Of a stretch of DNA of 64,000 nucleotides, positions 18,435 to 30,313 are shown in pieces. Numbering within the stretch: position 1 is the stretch's first letter; each line of letters begins with the position of its first letter. A model generated the notes under the pieces. The model made no database searches. It saw nothing but the letters and a program-made list of their open reading frames with translations, and had not been told where the DNA came from. The stretch comes from Prorocentrum cordatum (lineage: Eukaryota; Sar; Dinophyceae; Prorocentrales; Prorocentraceae), in NCBI GenBank assembly GCA_963575745.1, contig CAUYUJ010007458.1:62001-126000 (forward strand), given 5' to 3'. The translations under genes and the position numbers were made by a program.

Positions 18435-21400
18435 TCAATTTGTCTGCGGACGATGTGGCGTACTCGTGTCGTGTCTCCATCCCAGTTGGCGGCAAGCTTT
18501 CTGAAGCTCTCCAGAGTTGTCTGTATAGATATGCTTCACCTCATCGTTCGCAGCGATGAACTGTTGAAAGGATGCCTTTGTGGTAGCTGCGTCTTTATGT
18601 AGCGCTGGGTAGGCCATGAAGATGACGGTATATCTGTCAAGGACAACAAGTGCATATTTGTCGCCATGTTTGTCCGCGGCATCGTCTTTGGCCAGTACGA
18701 TATGGTCGGCAGTGAGAGCCTCACCGAACTTCTTCGGGACAAAAGCCTCGTAGGCGTTATCCTCGTCGGTGGGGTCTGCCGGTGGATGTGGTTTGCGCTG
18801 TCGTCTACACGGGGCATTCTGTGCTATCGTACGAGAACAGATCTCACAATCAGGGTGTTTTTGGCTGTGAGTCATGTAATGCATCGGGTCGATCGGTTTC
18901 TTTTGTCTGTTGGGTAGAACTCGATCGTTGTCTGGGTGCGTTCGTGTGGGTGTCTCTGTCGGTATGTCGTTATCTGCTTGAGCTATATCTAACCCCCCGC
19001 ATTGTGGAAGAGAACGCTGCGTCTGAGACGTAGGCGAGTCGGTGGTTGTGTCCACGTTGGGCTCGTCTGTGCTTGTGTCGGGAGGTTCTTCGACCGTGGT
19101 GGTCCGTGCTCCTCCTCCCTCTCCGACATGCGGTCTCTTGGGGCAGGTCCCTATGTGGGGCCGAAGCTCGTCTGCAGTGGTTGGTTGCTCTGTAGTTTTG
19201 CAGCACCAACCAGTGTCGTTACAGCGGGCGGATGAACGCTTGCGCTGACGACGGCGGGGTGCTGACGAAGTGCATAAACGTGGTGGTGGTATCAGTGTTA
19301 AGTCGTCGAGTCGTAACTCTGGCACTCGATTGTTGACTGGAATCTTATACCATTGGCCCCCCGGATCCTGAAGCAGGTAGCCCAGCTCAGGATCCCAAAG
19401 CTGTCGAAAGCCATCAACCTCAATCAATTTCCCAACTGATAGTAATGATGGGCAGTCTGGTAAAGCAAGGGCTGAACTATGCCGTCCAACCTCGGGCAGC
19501 CGTATGTCGTAGTGCTCATTGACGGTACGATCACCATTGGCGGTTTCCAGAATATGCTCTTCGCGAATAGATATGCGATCCGACTCGGTCTGCGTAAGTT
19601 CGTGTTTTCCCTGAATATGATGAGCAGAACCACTGTCGAGAACCCGAGACCTTGTCAATGCTACAGTCGAACGTGGAGGGTCGACTTTCTTTGTCGTTGT
19701 TGTCGTCTGGTCAGTCTTTGATGACTGTTTGACAGTGTCGTCATACTTTCGGATCGCAGTTGGTGTGGCCACCGGCTCTTTGTTGTGTCGGTAGTCATAT
19801 AGTTCGTCGTACCATAGTTGTGCCTCTTTTTGACATTCTCGTAAGGCAGCTGCACTTTCATCCCACCATCGTTGTGGTAATGGATCTGGTACTTTGACGA
19901 TGTCACCCTCGTTCGGCAGCTCTTTCCATTTATCCAGTCTGGCTCTGCCAGATATGGTATGGAAGTAGTAGCCCACGTTGCGCACGTCGAAGCGTATCCG
20001 ACGACGTGTCTTTGTAGATGTCGCTGTGGCCTTAGTGTTGGCCATGAGGGTCTTGTCACGGATGACGTAACTGCGGTCTGAACGGCGTGAACGTCGAAAG
20101 TTGGCAGGAGAACGCCCTCTGGTGTTGGGAGAACCACGGGACGATCCGCGGCTCGGATACCGTTTGCCACGTCCTTTGTCACTACCATATGATGTGTCAC
20201 GGCCGTGTGGACTGCCGCGCCCGCCGCCACGATTGTCTCGTCCTCGGGAGGTAGATCTCGAAGATCTGTCGCAACGACTTCTCGATTGGCTGCGAGAGTC
20301 TTGGGACCTCCTAGATGTCGAACGGGATCGGTCGCATTGGCGTCGGTTGGCACGTCCATGTCGTGATTCGCTTGCGTAGCGAGACCCCCCGCGTTGTGAA
20401 GACCGTTGGCTTCCTGATCCGCGGGATGGTGATCGGCCACGGCTATCCTGGCTGGAAGTCCGTGGTCGACTCGGGCTTCGTTCAGGAGTCTTTGCACCAG
20501 GTGCAAGATGAGCGTATTTGCATTTGTCGCCTTTTGTGCACTTATTCTGCGCGAAATCTTTGCACTGTGCGACGTGTGGGAAGTTGCACTTATCACCTCT
20601 GGTACATGTGTTGCGCTTGGCGAAATCGAAGCAGAATGGTTTCGATGCTGGCTTCTTGTGATTCGCAGGAGTGGACATACTACGGCGGGGGTTGCCACCA
20701 GCCGTTGATGTTCTGGGAGATTTGTTGTTCTTCCAATCCCTGGAATATGCATGTAAAGCCTTGCACCGTTCACCGTTGCGACAATTGCCTTTCTTCCATG
20801 CAGCGCGCACGTTGACCTGACATCGTGTCTCATGTTCGTACCGTAGCTTGTTTTGATTCTTCTCCAATTGTTTAATCTCCAGTATGTCCAGGACACGCTG
20901 TCGAAGCCAACCGTAGGTACGATTCGGGTCGCTCATCTTCATGCGCTGGTACTCGTACATGTCTTGTTTCATCCATGCATGTCTACGAATCTGTGTACGA
21001 AATAGCGATTCCAATATCTTTGGATCGGGTACTTCTCGGCATTCCAAGAGTAAGGCGTCCCAATCGGTAATGAAACGCTGCAAATCGTCATCTCTCATCC
21101 TCAGTTCTTTAAGGCGCACAAAATCGTGCAGGTCGTCGTCAACTCCTGTCACTTTGTAGGACTGCAGGATATGCCAGTATATCTGGCGTCCTTTGAGCAT
21201 GCGTCCTGCTTTGTGTTCTCTGGTCTCGATGAGCCTGATTTGGTAGCGTAAGTCTGAGGATAAGATGTCGCTCAGAGCGGTTGCGAGTTTGCAATCGATG
21301 CTCTCAAAGTCTCCACTGTCTTGTAAATCCTCGAATGTACATTCGGGCTGTTCTGCCACGCAGAGGAAGGCGCATGCTTTGGATGGTCGCCCTGAGGCGG

Positions 21401-23364
21401 CCCCGAAAATATTCCGCACTCTTTGCTGCCACTCCAGCAGCTGCGTGATCTTAGGCAAGACAGGTACTCGGACGGTGTCTGACTCCTTGATAGGAGTTGT
21501 TGTATGGACCGACACCGCAGACAATGGTTGTGAGGGTATCGGTGCACCGTCAGTGGTTGGTTCTGTGCGCACAGGAGACACATGACGTGTCTGTGCAGAA
21601 GCTGCCGCGGAGGCTGCTCCTGGGGACGTACGTCGTTGTTGTCCTGCAGAAGCTTGTGGTGCTTCGGCGGACGCTGCCGTCGGCCTGCGCGGGTCGGCTG
21701 TAGGTCGAAGGTGTAGGTTGGTGTCGTTAGTGTGGTCGATCAGCTGATTCGTCCAGCTCGTCATGTCTTCTTGTATGTGACCCGCCTTTTGGCGTGTATA
21801 CTCATCAGTATCCCGAGAACGTTGTGAATACCGATCAAGTCGATGCTCGCATGCTCGGATACGGGCGCTTTGTGCCTCCATCTCGCTTTCCAGACGTGCG
21901 AGGTAACTCTCTACACGTACCTTCTCAGTATCTCTTTCATGAATAACCTGGGAGAGCTCCAACTGCGCGTGGTCCGCCGCCTTCTGAACCTCCTGCAACC
22001 TGTCAGCGAGGCGGGCGAAATCGTAAACCGTGGGAGGAGAATCCAGCTGATCAGTCTGGGCTCGTCCGACACGCAACTCTGCCAGGGCGTCCTGTACACC
22101 AGGAAAACGCTGCTCTATGTCAGAGATCCGGTTAGCGAGTGGCTGCACGACAGCGTTGGTCGCATCAAGCCTTTGAGTGATGACTCTCTCAGTACGCTGC
22201 AACATGTCGATCAGGTTCGACGAGTTGGCGTGTGCTTCGGTACGAAGCGTCGCCGTAGTGTGGTCTAGATAAGATCGAAGATCATTGATCTGAGACTGAA
22301 CGTCGCCAAGGTCAGTGGCCCCGGTTGGAGTTGGTCGGTTGCGGAGCTGGTCGTGGATCTCATCATGTAAAATCCTGACTGCGGAAACGCCTGTGTCGCG
22401 TACGAGCACAAGCTGTTGCTCCATCTGCGCGAGATAATTGCGCAGGTTCTCGACCATCGCCGCTCGTTCACCTGAGTGTGACACCTCACGATCAACCTGG
22501 TACTGCAGTTCTCCTATGATGCGTCGATCTTCGGCGATCCTGGAATCGATGATCCCTAAGGCGCCGTCAAGATCGCGGCGCATGGCTGCAGTATCGGTGG
22601 CGTTCGTCTGAACGCTCTGTAGTAGTCCAGAGTATTGCCTGGACACGAAGGTTTCAACCTGGTCTCTGAGCTCAGCTATGTCACCCGCGGCGGACGTCTC
22701 CGCCAGCTGGTCGTCTGAGATGGAGAGGTGGGGAGCGTCAGCTTCCCTGTGTCCCCTGTCGCGGGGAGTACATGGCCTCTGAGAGGCAGCGCGCGGGCTC
22801 GACCTATTTTCGCCGCGTGGGCCTGGGGCTCCACGGCGGTTGCGCGCGGACGAGCTGCGACTCGGACCATGTGTGTGTGGTGTCGCATCCGATGATACCT
22901 TGGGGTACCGCGTCTGTGGCTGTGCCGACACTGGTCTACTGAGTTCCTCGAAGGTGGCTACGTGCTCCGCCACAGGGACGGTCGCAGGGCTGGGGGTCCC
23001 AGCGCCTGAGGTCCATCGGCGGTTAGCGCGAAAGCGCCCTGGAGTATCGAGACCAGTAAGGCTTTCGCCTGACGCGGTTGGGATTGCTCCCGACGGGGAA
23101 GGGGAGGGAGGATCGAAGGTCGGCGTGTGAAACTCCTTCCTTCCTGTTCCTACTCCTTCTCCTGTCCCCCCGCGGGCGGCGCTGCGGTGAAGTTCAGCAG
23201 CTAGTCGCGCCTCGGGTCCTTCGGAGCTGGGGGGGGGTATCAGGAACACCAACACAGTCCGCACTAATGCTCTCCAACTCGTCACCGAGCCGTCGTGCCG
23301 TGGGAGAGCTCGGACGCGAAGCCCCGATGGAACCCTTGCGGCGCATGCGCCGAAGTGGCTCCAT
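18435..23364 (-). CDS. gag-pol: Gag, aspartic protease and integrase N-terminal part
   Basis: Start ATG 23364 (MEPLRRMRRKGS), 65 nt after the 5' LTR; a run of nine G (plus strand, 23229-23237) then shifts the frame by one base into a 1,616-codon frame. In order: low-complexity N-terminus; long coiled coils; a gag core (WQQRVRNIFG to LEIKQLEKNQ); three CCCH-type zinc fingers (C-x7/8-C-x5-C-x3-H, coded about 20505-20822) where most gags have CCHC knuckles; an Arg/Ser-rich domain of about 140 residues (about 20060-20480); protease active site VLDSGSAHHI (19618-19641); integrase zinc region HYMTH...CEIC; and the integrase core with TADHIV and YTDNSGE. It ends at TGA 18437-18435 within PHRPQTN[stop]LIER. 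It acts in cytoplasmic particles and in integration. Confidence 0.9.
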
Positions 23365-23429
23365 CAGGCTCGCATGCGAGGTCACCGCGGGCGAGTCGGT
23401 GAGGGTGAGCTTTAAAGGGGATGAGAACC
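23365..23429 (-). other. leader and putative primer binding region
   Basis: Read on the minus strand, the first internal bases after the 5' LTR are GGTTCTCATCCCC. The canonical TGG that pairs with a tRNA CCA end is absent; copia elements that prime from an internal tRNA fragment also lack it. The tRNA was not identified. Confidence 0.5.
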
Positions 23430-23625
23430 TGTGTATGGGGTTGAAGTACAAGGGTACAGAACCCCTGATCCGTTGGTAAAGAGAAGGAGGGATAGATGGA
23501 TATCTTTCCCTCCCGCACGATCAAAGTCTGATCGATCTATCTCAATACCTGAGCCCAAACGGCCAGGCGCAGGAGAGGTAAGGATAAGGAGTACATATGA
23601 GGGTATTACACGGGTTCCATTCACA
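23430..23625 (-). repeat. 5' LTR
   Basis: A 196-bp copy of the LTR at 5724-5919 with three transitions between them (98.5 % identity). It must carry the promoter and polyadenylation signal; no TATA box is obvious. Confidence 0.95.
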
Positions 23626-23630
23626 CTCTG
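23626..23630. repeat. target site duplication, right copy (CTCTG)
   Basis: Identical to 5719-5723 and directly abuts the 5' LTR. Confidence 0.95.
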
Positions 23631-26600
23631 CGGTTGAATGTCCGCCACCCTGCCTTCAGCACGCACTGGAGCGCCCCAAGGCGCCTGCAGCCCTAAAAAG
23701 CTCCAAGGTTCAAAGGTTCTTGAAGGGATCCCGACCCCTGGTTTCCCAGGCGCCGCCGAGCCTCCCTGGGCGTTGCTGGGGTGCGTCGCGTGGGCCTCTG
23801 GGCGCCCGACAGGGCCCAAACATACGCGCAGAGGGGCCCCCCCAAAGGCCCCAGGAGGGTCCCCGAGACGGCCGAAGAGCTGTCCAAGACGCCCAAGACG
23901 GCCTCAAGACGCCTCCAAGACACCCCCAGAGGCCCCCAAGAAGCCTCCCGAGAGGGCCCCAAGACCCACAAGTTCATCCATTCTCTGGAAGTGTTTGAAG
24001 GATTCGAGCGTTCGCGGCTTTCGGTTCCCCGACGCTCCAAGACAGCCCACGAGGCAATCAAGAGGGCCCCAAGACAGCCCAAGAGGGCCCCAAGACGCCG
24101 CAAAAGGAGCCGAAGACGCCCAGGAGGGCCCAAAGACGGTCCCAAGAGGGTGTCCAAACGGGGAGCACGAACGGACACTTCGGGGCCTCGGCCCCGAGGG
24201 ACCCCCAGGAGGCCGGCAGAGCCCCCCAGAGGCCCCCACGAGGCCCCAAGATGCTCCCAAGAGGCCCCAAGAGGCCCCGCCCCAAGAGGCCCCAAGAGGC
24301 CCCCAAGAGGCCCACAGACGGCTCCCAAGAGGCCCCCGAGCGCGTTCCGAAGAGACCCGAAGAAACATCCCTGAGAAAGCTGACCCGCAACCCAGACACG
24401 GGGGCGGGATGGGCTGAAGGCCATTAGATGCGCATTCAAATACACATACAGTCGGAGCTTGACCACAGGAAACTTCCACGAGAAACCGAACCCTGGAACC
24501 GCAGGACGTCCAATGATGCTTGGTGCGGGAACCTCACGCTTTCCATCGTAGGACCATCGACACCCAAGAAACCCAAGCCACCCAGGGCAACCCTGGAGGC
24601 AGGGAGGGTGTTTCCTTGGCATGGGCTGCCACTGTAAACGCATGAGTGCCGTGCACACGCGTGTGCCAGCTCAGCCTCGACGCTGCTCCGTCCGCCGACT
24701 GGGTGCTCTGGGCCCTCGGCCGGTGGCCGCTGGCCGCCGCCTCGGGGCCGCCCCGTTGCCTGCCCGGGTTTTGCCCCGGGCTCCGCCTGGTGGCCGCCCG
24801 CGGCCGCCCTGCTCCCCGACTGTGCCTTCCGGGTGCTCGCCCAGCGGCCGCCTCGTCGCCGCCCCGCTCGCCGTCTGGGTTTCCCAGGCGCTCGCCTGGT
24901 GGCGCGGCCCGTGGCAGACCGTCGCCGCCTCGAGGCCGCCGCGTTCGCGCGCTGGGTCCTCCAGGGTTCCGCCCCCGTGGTCTTTCGAAGGCCGCATCGC
25001 GGCTGCGCTCGTCGCTGACGGGACGTTCCAGACTTTCCCCCGGTGGTCGCCCAGCGCCGCCTCGTGGAAGCCCGCCCCGCTCGCTACTGAAGTGTCCAAG
25101 TTTCCGCAGCCGCCTCGTGGCGTGGGTTGCTTTCACACACGCTGCTCCACATACATCGCACCCCCCCCAACTCTCTCCCAAGACACGAGCAGACCAATGC
25201 CGAGGCTTGACTTAAGCGCCCACATCCTATTAAACAGTGCGGGGTACACGCGTTGATCTAACGAGTGCGTGTTGTAAGAGAACCAATGGGATGATGGCAT
25301 GCGGGCGCAACATGCGCCCACATGTCGAATTCCATCCAAAGCCATTGGTTTCCAACTAACGCTGAGCAATGTGTCCCTACACTGATCTCTCTCTCTCTCT
25401 CTCTCTTTCTCTCTATCTATATATATATATATGTATAATGCATGTTTATATGTATGTGTATACATGTATAGAGGTGTAGCTAAAGCAACACAAGGGCTGC
25501 GCGCGCATCGTCTGCAACATCTAGAGGCAGCAGTGTCATGATGTTCCTTCACGTCTGGCCAATGAGGCCATGCGGGCCTCACGCGCGCATGTCGCTAACA
25601 ATCAACAATCATCGCGCACCCGCCACCTTGGCTAGGCAAGAAGATCGCGCCACATGGGCGCGTCCCAATACGCACGAACATCACACTCATTTGACAGAAA
25701 CTGACACCTTGAGTAATTCAACGCAGCGATGCCGAATTGCTCAAGGTACCAATGGCTTTTTCAAGATAGCCCAAGAGCCCCAGGGAGCCCCCAGGAGGCC
25801 TCCAAAAGCCCTCCAAGAGCCCCGTTAAAGGCATCCGCAAAGATTCTGGTTTGTAACCAAGAGGCTTCCGATCAACAACCCAGGCACGGTGGTGTAAGGG
25901 GCCGAATGCCAATAGCTACACATACGATATGTCCTTGCGATCACCCTTCGGGTAATACAAACATTGTATGGGGGAGAGCCAACTGGCAGCTGCGATGGTG
26001 TCGATGCCAGTGATGCGCTCGCAGGCAAATTATGATGCATGATGACGATGCTGGCGACGATGCATGATGGACACCATCGGGACACCATTTGGACACCGCA
26101 TGAACATCTGTGTGTCGATCCCACTGTTGATCTCACCCTCGGACACTGTCACTATTAATTGGTCTCTTGATCCATATCGAAATCAATGCCACTATTTGTA
26201 GATTGATCTCATACAACTGCTTCTCTTCCAGTTGGTTGGTTGCTCCCAGAAAGACCCACCATGGCCCAAAGACTGCCTCTAGCACGCCCGAGTGTTGCCC
26301 CAGTGGGACCCTCAGAGGCCTCAAGATGCCCCCGAGATCGTCCAAAATCGCCCAACAAGGCTGAGAATCCCATACTAGGCTCGGCCACGGCACCCAGAGG
26401 GCCCAATGATTGCCTCGAGCAGCCCCAGCATCCCCGCAGGGGGCCCAAGATGCCCCCCACGGACAGGCCCCCCCCAACCCGGCCCCGGGGACCCAGATGC
26501 TCAGGTGACCCCCCAGCATGGCAGCTGGGAGCGCCTCTTTCTCGGGCCGAGCACGGCGCGCGAGACGAAGGAAGCGCATGACGTCGCGATCCCACCTCGA

Positions 26601-26765
26601 CCAGTGCCGTGCTTTGCGGCCGCCGCAGCCAGGCCCGTCTCCGCCGGGCATGTCGCCTCGGCCCCGCGCCTCGCCGAGCGGCTGCAGGCCCACTCTGCTG
26701 GCGTGTGGCCAGTCCCCCTGGGAGCGGCTCGCCCCGCGCGGCCCCGGCCCGGGGGCGCAGGGCGC
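23631..26765. other. gene-free GC-rich repeat region
   Basis: From about 23690 to 24380 there is a degenerate short repeat built on CCCCAAGAGG/CCCAGG words, seen again at about 25765-25830 and 26260-26480. About 24690-25110 is a degenerate GC-rich minisatellite with recurring GCCGCCTCG words. A CT plus TA microsatellite lies at about 25388-25434. Open frames here run on both strands and look compositional. No RAD54 motifs (for example DEAH) were found. Confidence 0.6.
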
Positions 26766-27341
26766 TCAGTCGCTGTCGCCCTCGCCGGTCCTGACGCGGT
26801 CGTAGTGGTGGTCGGCCTGCTGTTCCAGCTCGATGGCCTTCGCGCAGCAGGGACAGCAGTACCAGCAGAAAGTGTATACGAACGCCAGCGCGACGAGGGC
26901 CTGGCCCAGGCTCGCCGCAGCGACGAGGCTGCAGTCAGGCTCGAGGTCGTCGCCCCACTTGTACATTCCCTTGTAGCACCAAACAAGAGACATGATAGAC
27001 GCGAAGAAGTAAAACAGCACGCCGAAGTCTTCGCAGAAGACTTTCTTAAACGCATCCTGGACTTCGGCCTTCGGAACCACCTGTTTCCCTGAAGCAGCAT
27101 ACTGCGGCTTTTCCTTGATCTCTTGCATCAATGTCTTCCACACTTTCGCTTGCATGTATGGTGCGAAAATCAAATTCAACACGGCGAAACCAATTTGTAT
27201 ACTCAACCACATCGAATGAGTTACAATCGCTTCCTTTTCGGGGTCGAAGTCGCAGTCGTCTTTCGGAATGAAGCAGCAATAAATCTCCAACGCGGACAAG
27301 ACAAATGCGCCGACCACATACGTGCTCAAAGGCCTTCCCAT
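26766..27341 (-). CDS. four-helix membrane protein, family unknown
   Basis: A 191-residue protein starting at ATG 27341 (MGRPLSTYVVGAF). Four hydrophobic helices are visible at about residues 7-24, 44-62, 106-125 and 138-160, the last followed by a CCPCC cluster that could be palmitoylated. Between helices 2 and 3 is a charged loop of about 40 residues (KVWKTLMQEIKEKPQY...). The C-terminal tail is acidic (TGEGDSD). No family signature is recognised. The frame is also open upstream of the ATG (VVYKYGFPI), so an earlier exon may supply the true start. Base composition is less GC-extreme than the flanks, in keeping with a real gene. It is not evidently related to the retrotransposon next door. 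Confidence 0.7.
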   Translation of the reverse strand: MGRPLSTYVVGAFVLSALEIYCCFIPKDDCDFDPEKEAIVTHSMWLSIQIGFAVLNLIFAPYMQAKVWKTLMQEIKEKPQYAASGKQVVPKAEVQDAFKKVFCEDFGVLFYFFASIMSLVWCYKGMYKWGDDLEPDCSLVAAASLGQALVALAFVYTFCWYCCPCCAKAIELEQQADHHYDRVRTGEGDSD

Positions 27342-28169
27342 TATCGGAAACCCATATTTGTACACCACGCCAAGTCAGGTCGTTCCCAGACGCTCCTTCA
27401 AACCAAGGGGGGGCTGCTTTTACAGTCCAGGTTCTACGATATGCCTGGCCAAATTCCCCAAACAGTGTCTGCACCTAAGGGTTAGTTATTACTTCTCTTC
27501 ACCATCTCGGGACCAGGGCCGCTTTTGCGGGCGGTGCCGCCCGTCGCCGTCCGTCGCCGCCGCTCGTCTCGGGACCATGGCCGGCCGTCGCCGTCAGTGC
27601 CGCCCGTCGCTGCCGCCGTCGCCGCACCGTCGTCGCCTTGCTTTGCTTTGACTTACTCGACGCAAATTTAATTTACCTAACCTTACCTTTCCTTCCCTAG
27701 TGCTGCTTTACTGTATTTCCCTCTGCTCTACGCTACTCTTCTTTACCTTACCTTACATGTCCTCATATTCATTGACTTCATGCTGCGCTACTTCAATTTA
27801 CGTTGCTTTAATTTGCTGCGTTGTGCTTTCGTATGCCTTCCTTTTAATTAGTTTTGCCTTACTTTACCTTACGCGCGTCATTTCCCATTACGTTGTATCT
27901 CAATTAAGCACATTCCATTGATTTATACTACCTGACCTTACTTTATTTTTACTTCCCCACACAGAGCTTGCACTGAAGGGTTCGCACTTGTCTTAACCAT
28001 CTGGGGGCCAAGGTCACGTTTTCGTCGCCGTGCCGCCTGTCGTTGCCGTCGCCGTCGCCGTCGCCGCCGCTCGGGGCGAGTGGCGGCTTTTGCGGGCGGT
28101 GCCACCCGTCGCCGCCGTCGCTGTCGTTAATTTTCATTTATACAAGAAGAATAGGCTCTACCCCCCCCC
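27342..28169. other. gene-free region with CGTCGC-rich and TTACC-rich blocks
   Basis: About 27510-27650 and 28020-28130 are rich in GTCGCCG words on the plus strand. Between them (27660-27960) lies a clearly AT-richer stretch made of TTACCTTAC-like words. No gene was seen. Confidence 0.55.
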
Positions 28170-28850
28170 GCCCCGGAGTTCACGGGTCATCTTTTCGTAT
28201 TGCAATTGGCATACGGTTCTGCCCCATCGTCCGTCCTGTATATATGAATTCGTACTATCACAGCCGGACAAGTATCGCCCCCCCCCCCCCGCCCCCCCCT
28301 TGCAAAAAACACTATGCGCGCGCACTCGTTTATCAAAAAATCATAAATGTCCAAAGATCCCTTGAAACAGATATGACGAACTGCATGCGCGCGCGTCGTC
28401 GCGCGCGCATGCCGAAATCCGTCAAGAACCTGTGGTGCCGGAGCGATTTCAAAATCGAGCTTCCAAGCAACATGCAAAACCTCAGGGTTTCGCAACACGG
28501 ATTGCATTGAAAAAGTTTACGCGCGCGCCCCTGCGAAATCGTACGAAGCCCATGCGTGTTTGTCAATATTTTCACAAGGAAATGCTACCAAACGGGTTTC
28601 GCGCGCGCGCGCGTGTCAAAATCATTCGAGCGCCCTTGCGCGCGTGCCGTCGCGAGAATCCTCTGCAAGCAATGCGACAAATTAAAGTGCAGGCGCGCGC
28701 GCCGTCGCGCGCGCATGCCGAAATCCTTCAACAACTCTCGGTTTCGGAAGGATTGCCAAATCGTGTATCAAAACAGAAAAATAAACAAACACAAGGTTTC
28801 GCACCAGAAATTTTCAGCAAAAGCGTGCGCGCGCGCTCTTGCGTCGTCGA

Positions 28851-29150
28851 TGTCGTCGTCGCCGTCGTCGTCATCCCTCCTCCCTCGTCGTCATTGTCGT
28901 CGCCATCGTCGTCCTCTGTCTTTCCTCGTCGTCGTCGTCGTCGTTTTGGGGTCGTCGTCGTTTCCGTCGTCGTTGTCGCCGTGGTCGTCCTTCATCCCTC
29001 ATCGGTTTCGTCGGCGTTTCGCCGTTGTCCCTCCGACTTCGTCGCCGTCGTCGTCGTCGGCGTTGTCATCGTCGTCGTCGTCGTCAACGTCGGCGTCGTC
29101 GTCGTCGTCGTCGGCGTCGTCGTCGCAGTTGTCGTCGACGAAGTCCTGGG
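28851..29150 (+). repeat. GTC triplet tract, unit 1
   Basis: Imperfect GTC/GCC/TCC triplets. They read as Val, Ser or Arg runs depending on frame and are not treated as coding. Confidence 0.85.
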
Positions 29151-29573
29151 AAACTCGCCCGCAACGTCTACCATTGCCAACGTTGCCATGATACCGCGCC
29201 CGCACAAGTTGCCGACTCGCAATGAAGTGCACGCTGGTATGTGCCCAACGATCAGCGCCACCGGGGCCGCGTCGGTCGCGCCAAACCAGCTGGCCGCTGC
29301 GCGCGCATGTATGGGTTGGCGCGGCCGCGGAGACGCACCAGCCAACGCCGAACATGCATCGCAATCGCCACCTGATGGGTTTTGCAAATCAAATTGCGGG
29401 TGGGTGGGTGGGATGTTTGCAAGAGCACGGGATGTGTTAACTCGTTTGTTAAAACCATTTTGCACCACACCTATTCTTGTTTCTTCACAAAAAATAGACT
29501 CGACCCCCCCCCGGAGTAAACGGGCCACCCTTTTCGTATTGCAATTTACAGATGATCCTGGGTCATCGCACAT

Positions 29574-29636
29574 CCTATATATATATATATGTATATATAA
29601 ATATATATGTATATATATATATATATATTTATGTAT
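29574..29636. repeat. TA microsatellite in unit 2
   Basis: An interrupted TA/TATG tract inserted in the 5' part of unit 2. Confidence 0.85.
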
Positions 29637-30211
29637 GAATTCGTACTATCACAGCCGAACAGGTATCGCCCCCCCCCGCCATCCTCTGCAAAAAATGCTA
29701 TGCGTGCGCTCTCGTTTGTCAAAATTCATAAGTTCTTAAGAATCCGTTGCAAAACAAAAGGGACACAATGCACACGCGCGCGTCGTTGCGCGCGCAGGCC
29801 GAACTCCTTCAAACACCTCCGGTGCTGGAAGGATTTCAAAATCGACTTCCCCCAACATAAAATAAAAACTCTGGGTTTCGCAACCCGGATTGTCTAAAAA
29901 AACTTACGCGCGCGCTCCTGCGAAATCTTACAAACACCATAGGTTTTCCCAGATTTGGAAAGAATGCTACCAATCGGGCTTCGCGCGCACGCATGTCGAA
30001 ATCGGTCGAGCGCCCTTGCGCGTGTGCCGTCGCGAGAATCCACGGAACAAGTAAGACGAAGAGCAGACGCGCGCGTCGTCGCGCGAGCAAGCCGAAACCT
30101 GTCAAAAACCTTTGCCTTCGGAAGGGTTTCAAAATCGTGTCCAAAAACCATACAAAGACACAAGGTTTCGCAACATGGATGTTTAACAAAAACGCGCGCG
30201 CGCGCGCTATT

Positions 30212-30275
30212 GCGTCGTCGTGGTCGCCGTCCCCCCTCCTCCCTCGTCGTCGTCGTCGTCGTGTGTCTTTCCTCG

Positions 30276-30313
<38 letters not shown>

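Larger units (their letters stand above)
5724..23625 (-). mobile_element. giant full-length Ty1/copia LTR retrotransposon
   Basis: The element is bounded by two 196-bp direct repeats that begin TG and end CA, and by a perfect CTCTG duplication. It is 17,902 bp long, roughly three times a standard copia element of about 5 kb. Read on the minus strand the order is 5' LTR, 65-nt leader, gag, protease, integrase, RT, RNase H (the copia order, integrase before RT), then an extra coding region of about 7.65 kb, a 3' untranslated region with hairpins, a polypurine tract and the 3' LTR. The LTRs differ at three sites, all transitions, so the insertion is recent. The copy is now defective: four in-frame stops, five frame breaks and a changed RT catalytic motif. 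It sits upstream of, and collinear with, the RAD54-like exons. Confidence 0.95.

Noticed and set aside
23640-25260. Overlapping open frames of 190-320 codons on both strands
   Set aside because: GC-rich repeats without stop-codon words give open frames in several phases; the predicted residues are Pro/Gly/Arg runs that follow the repeat period.
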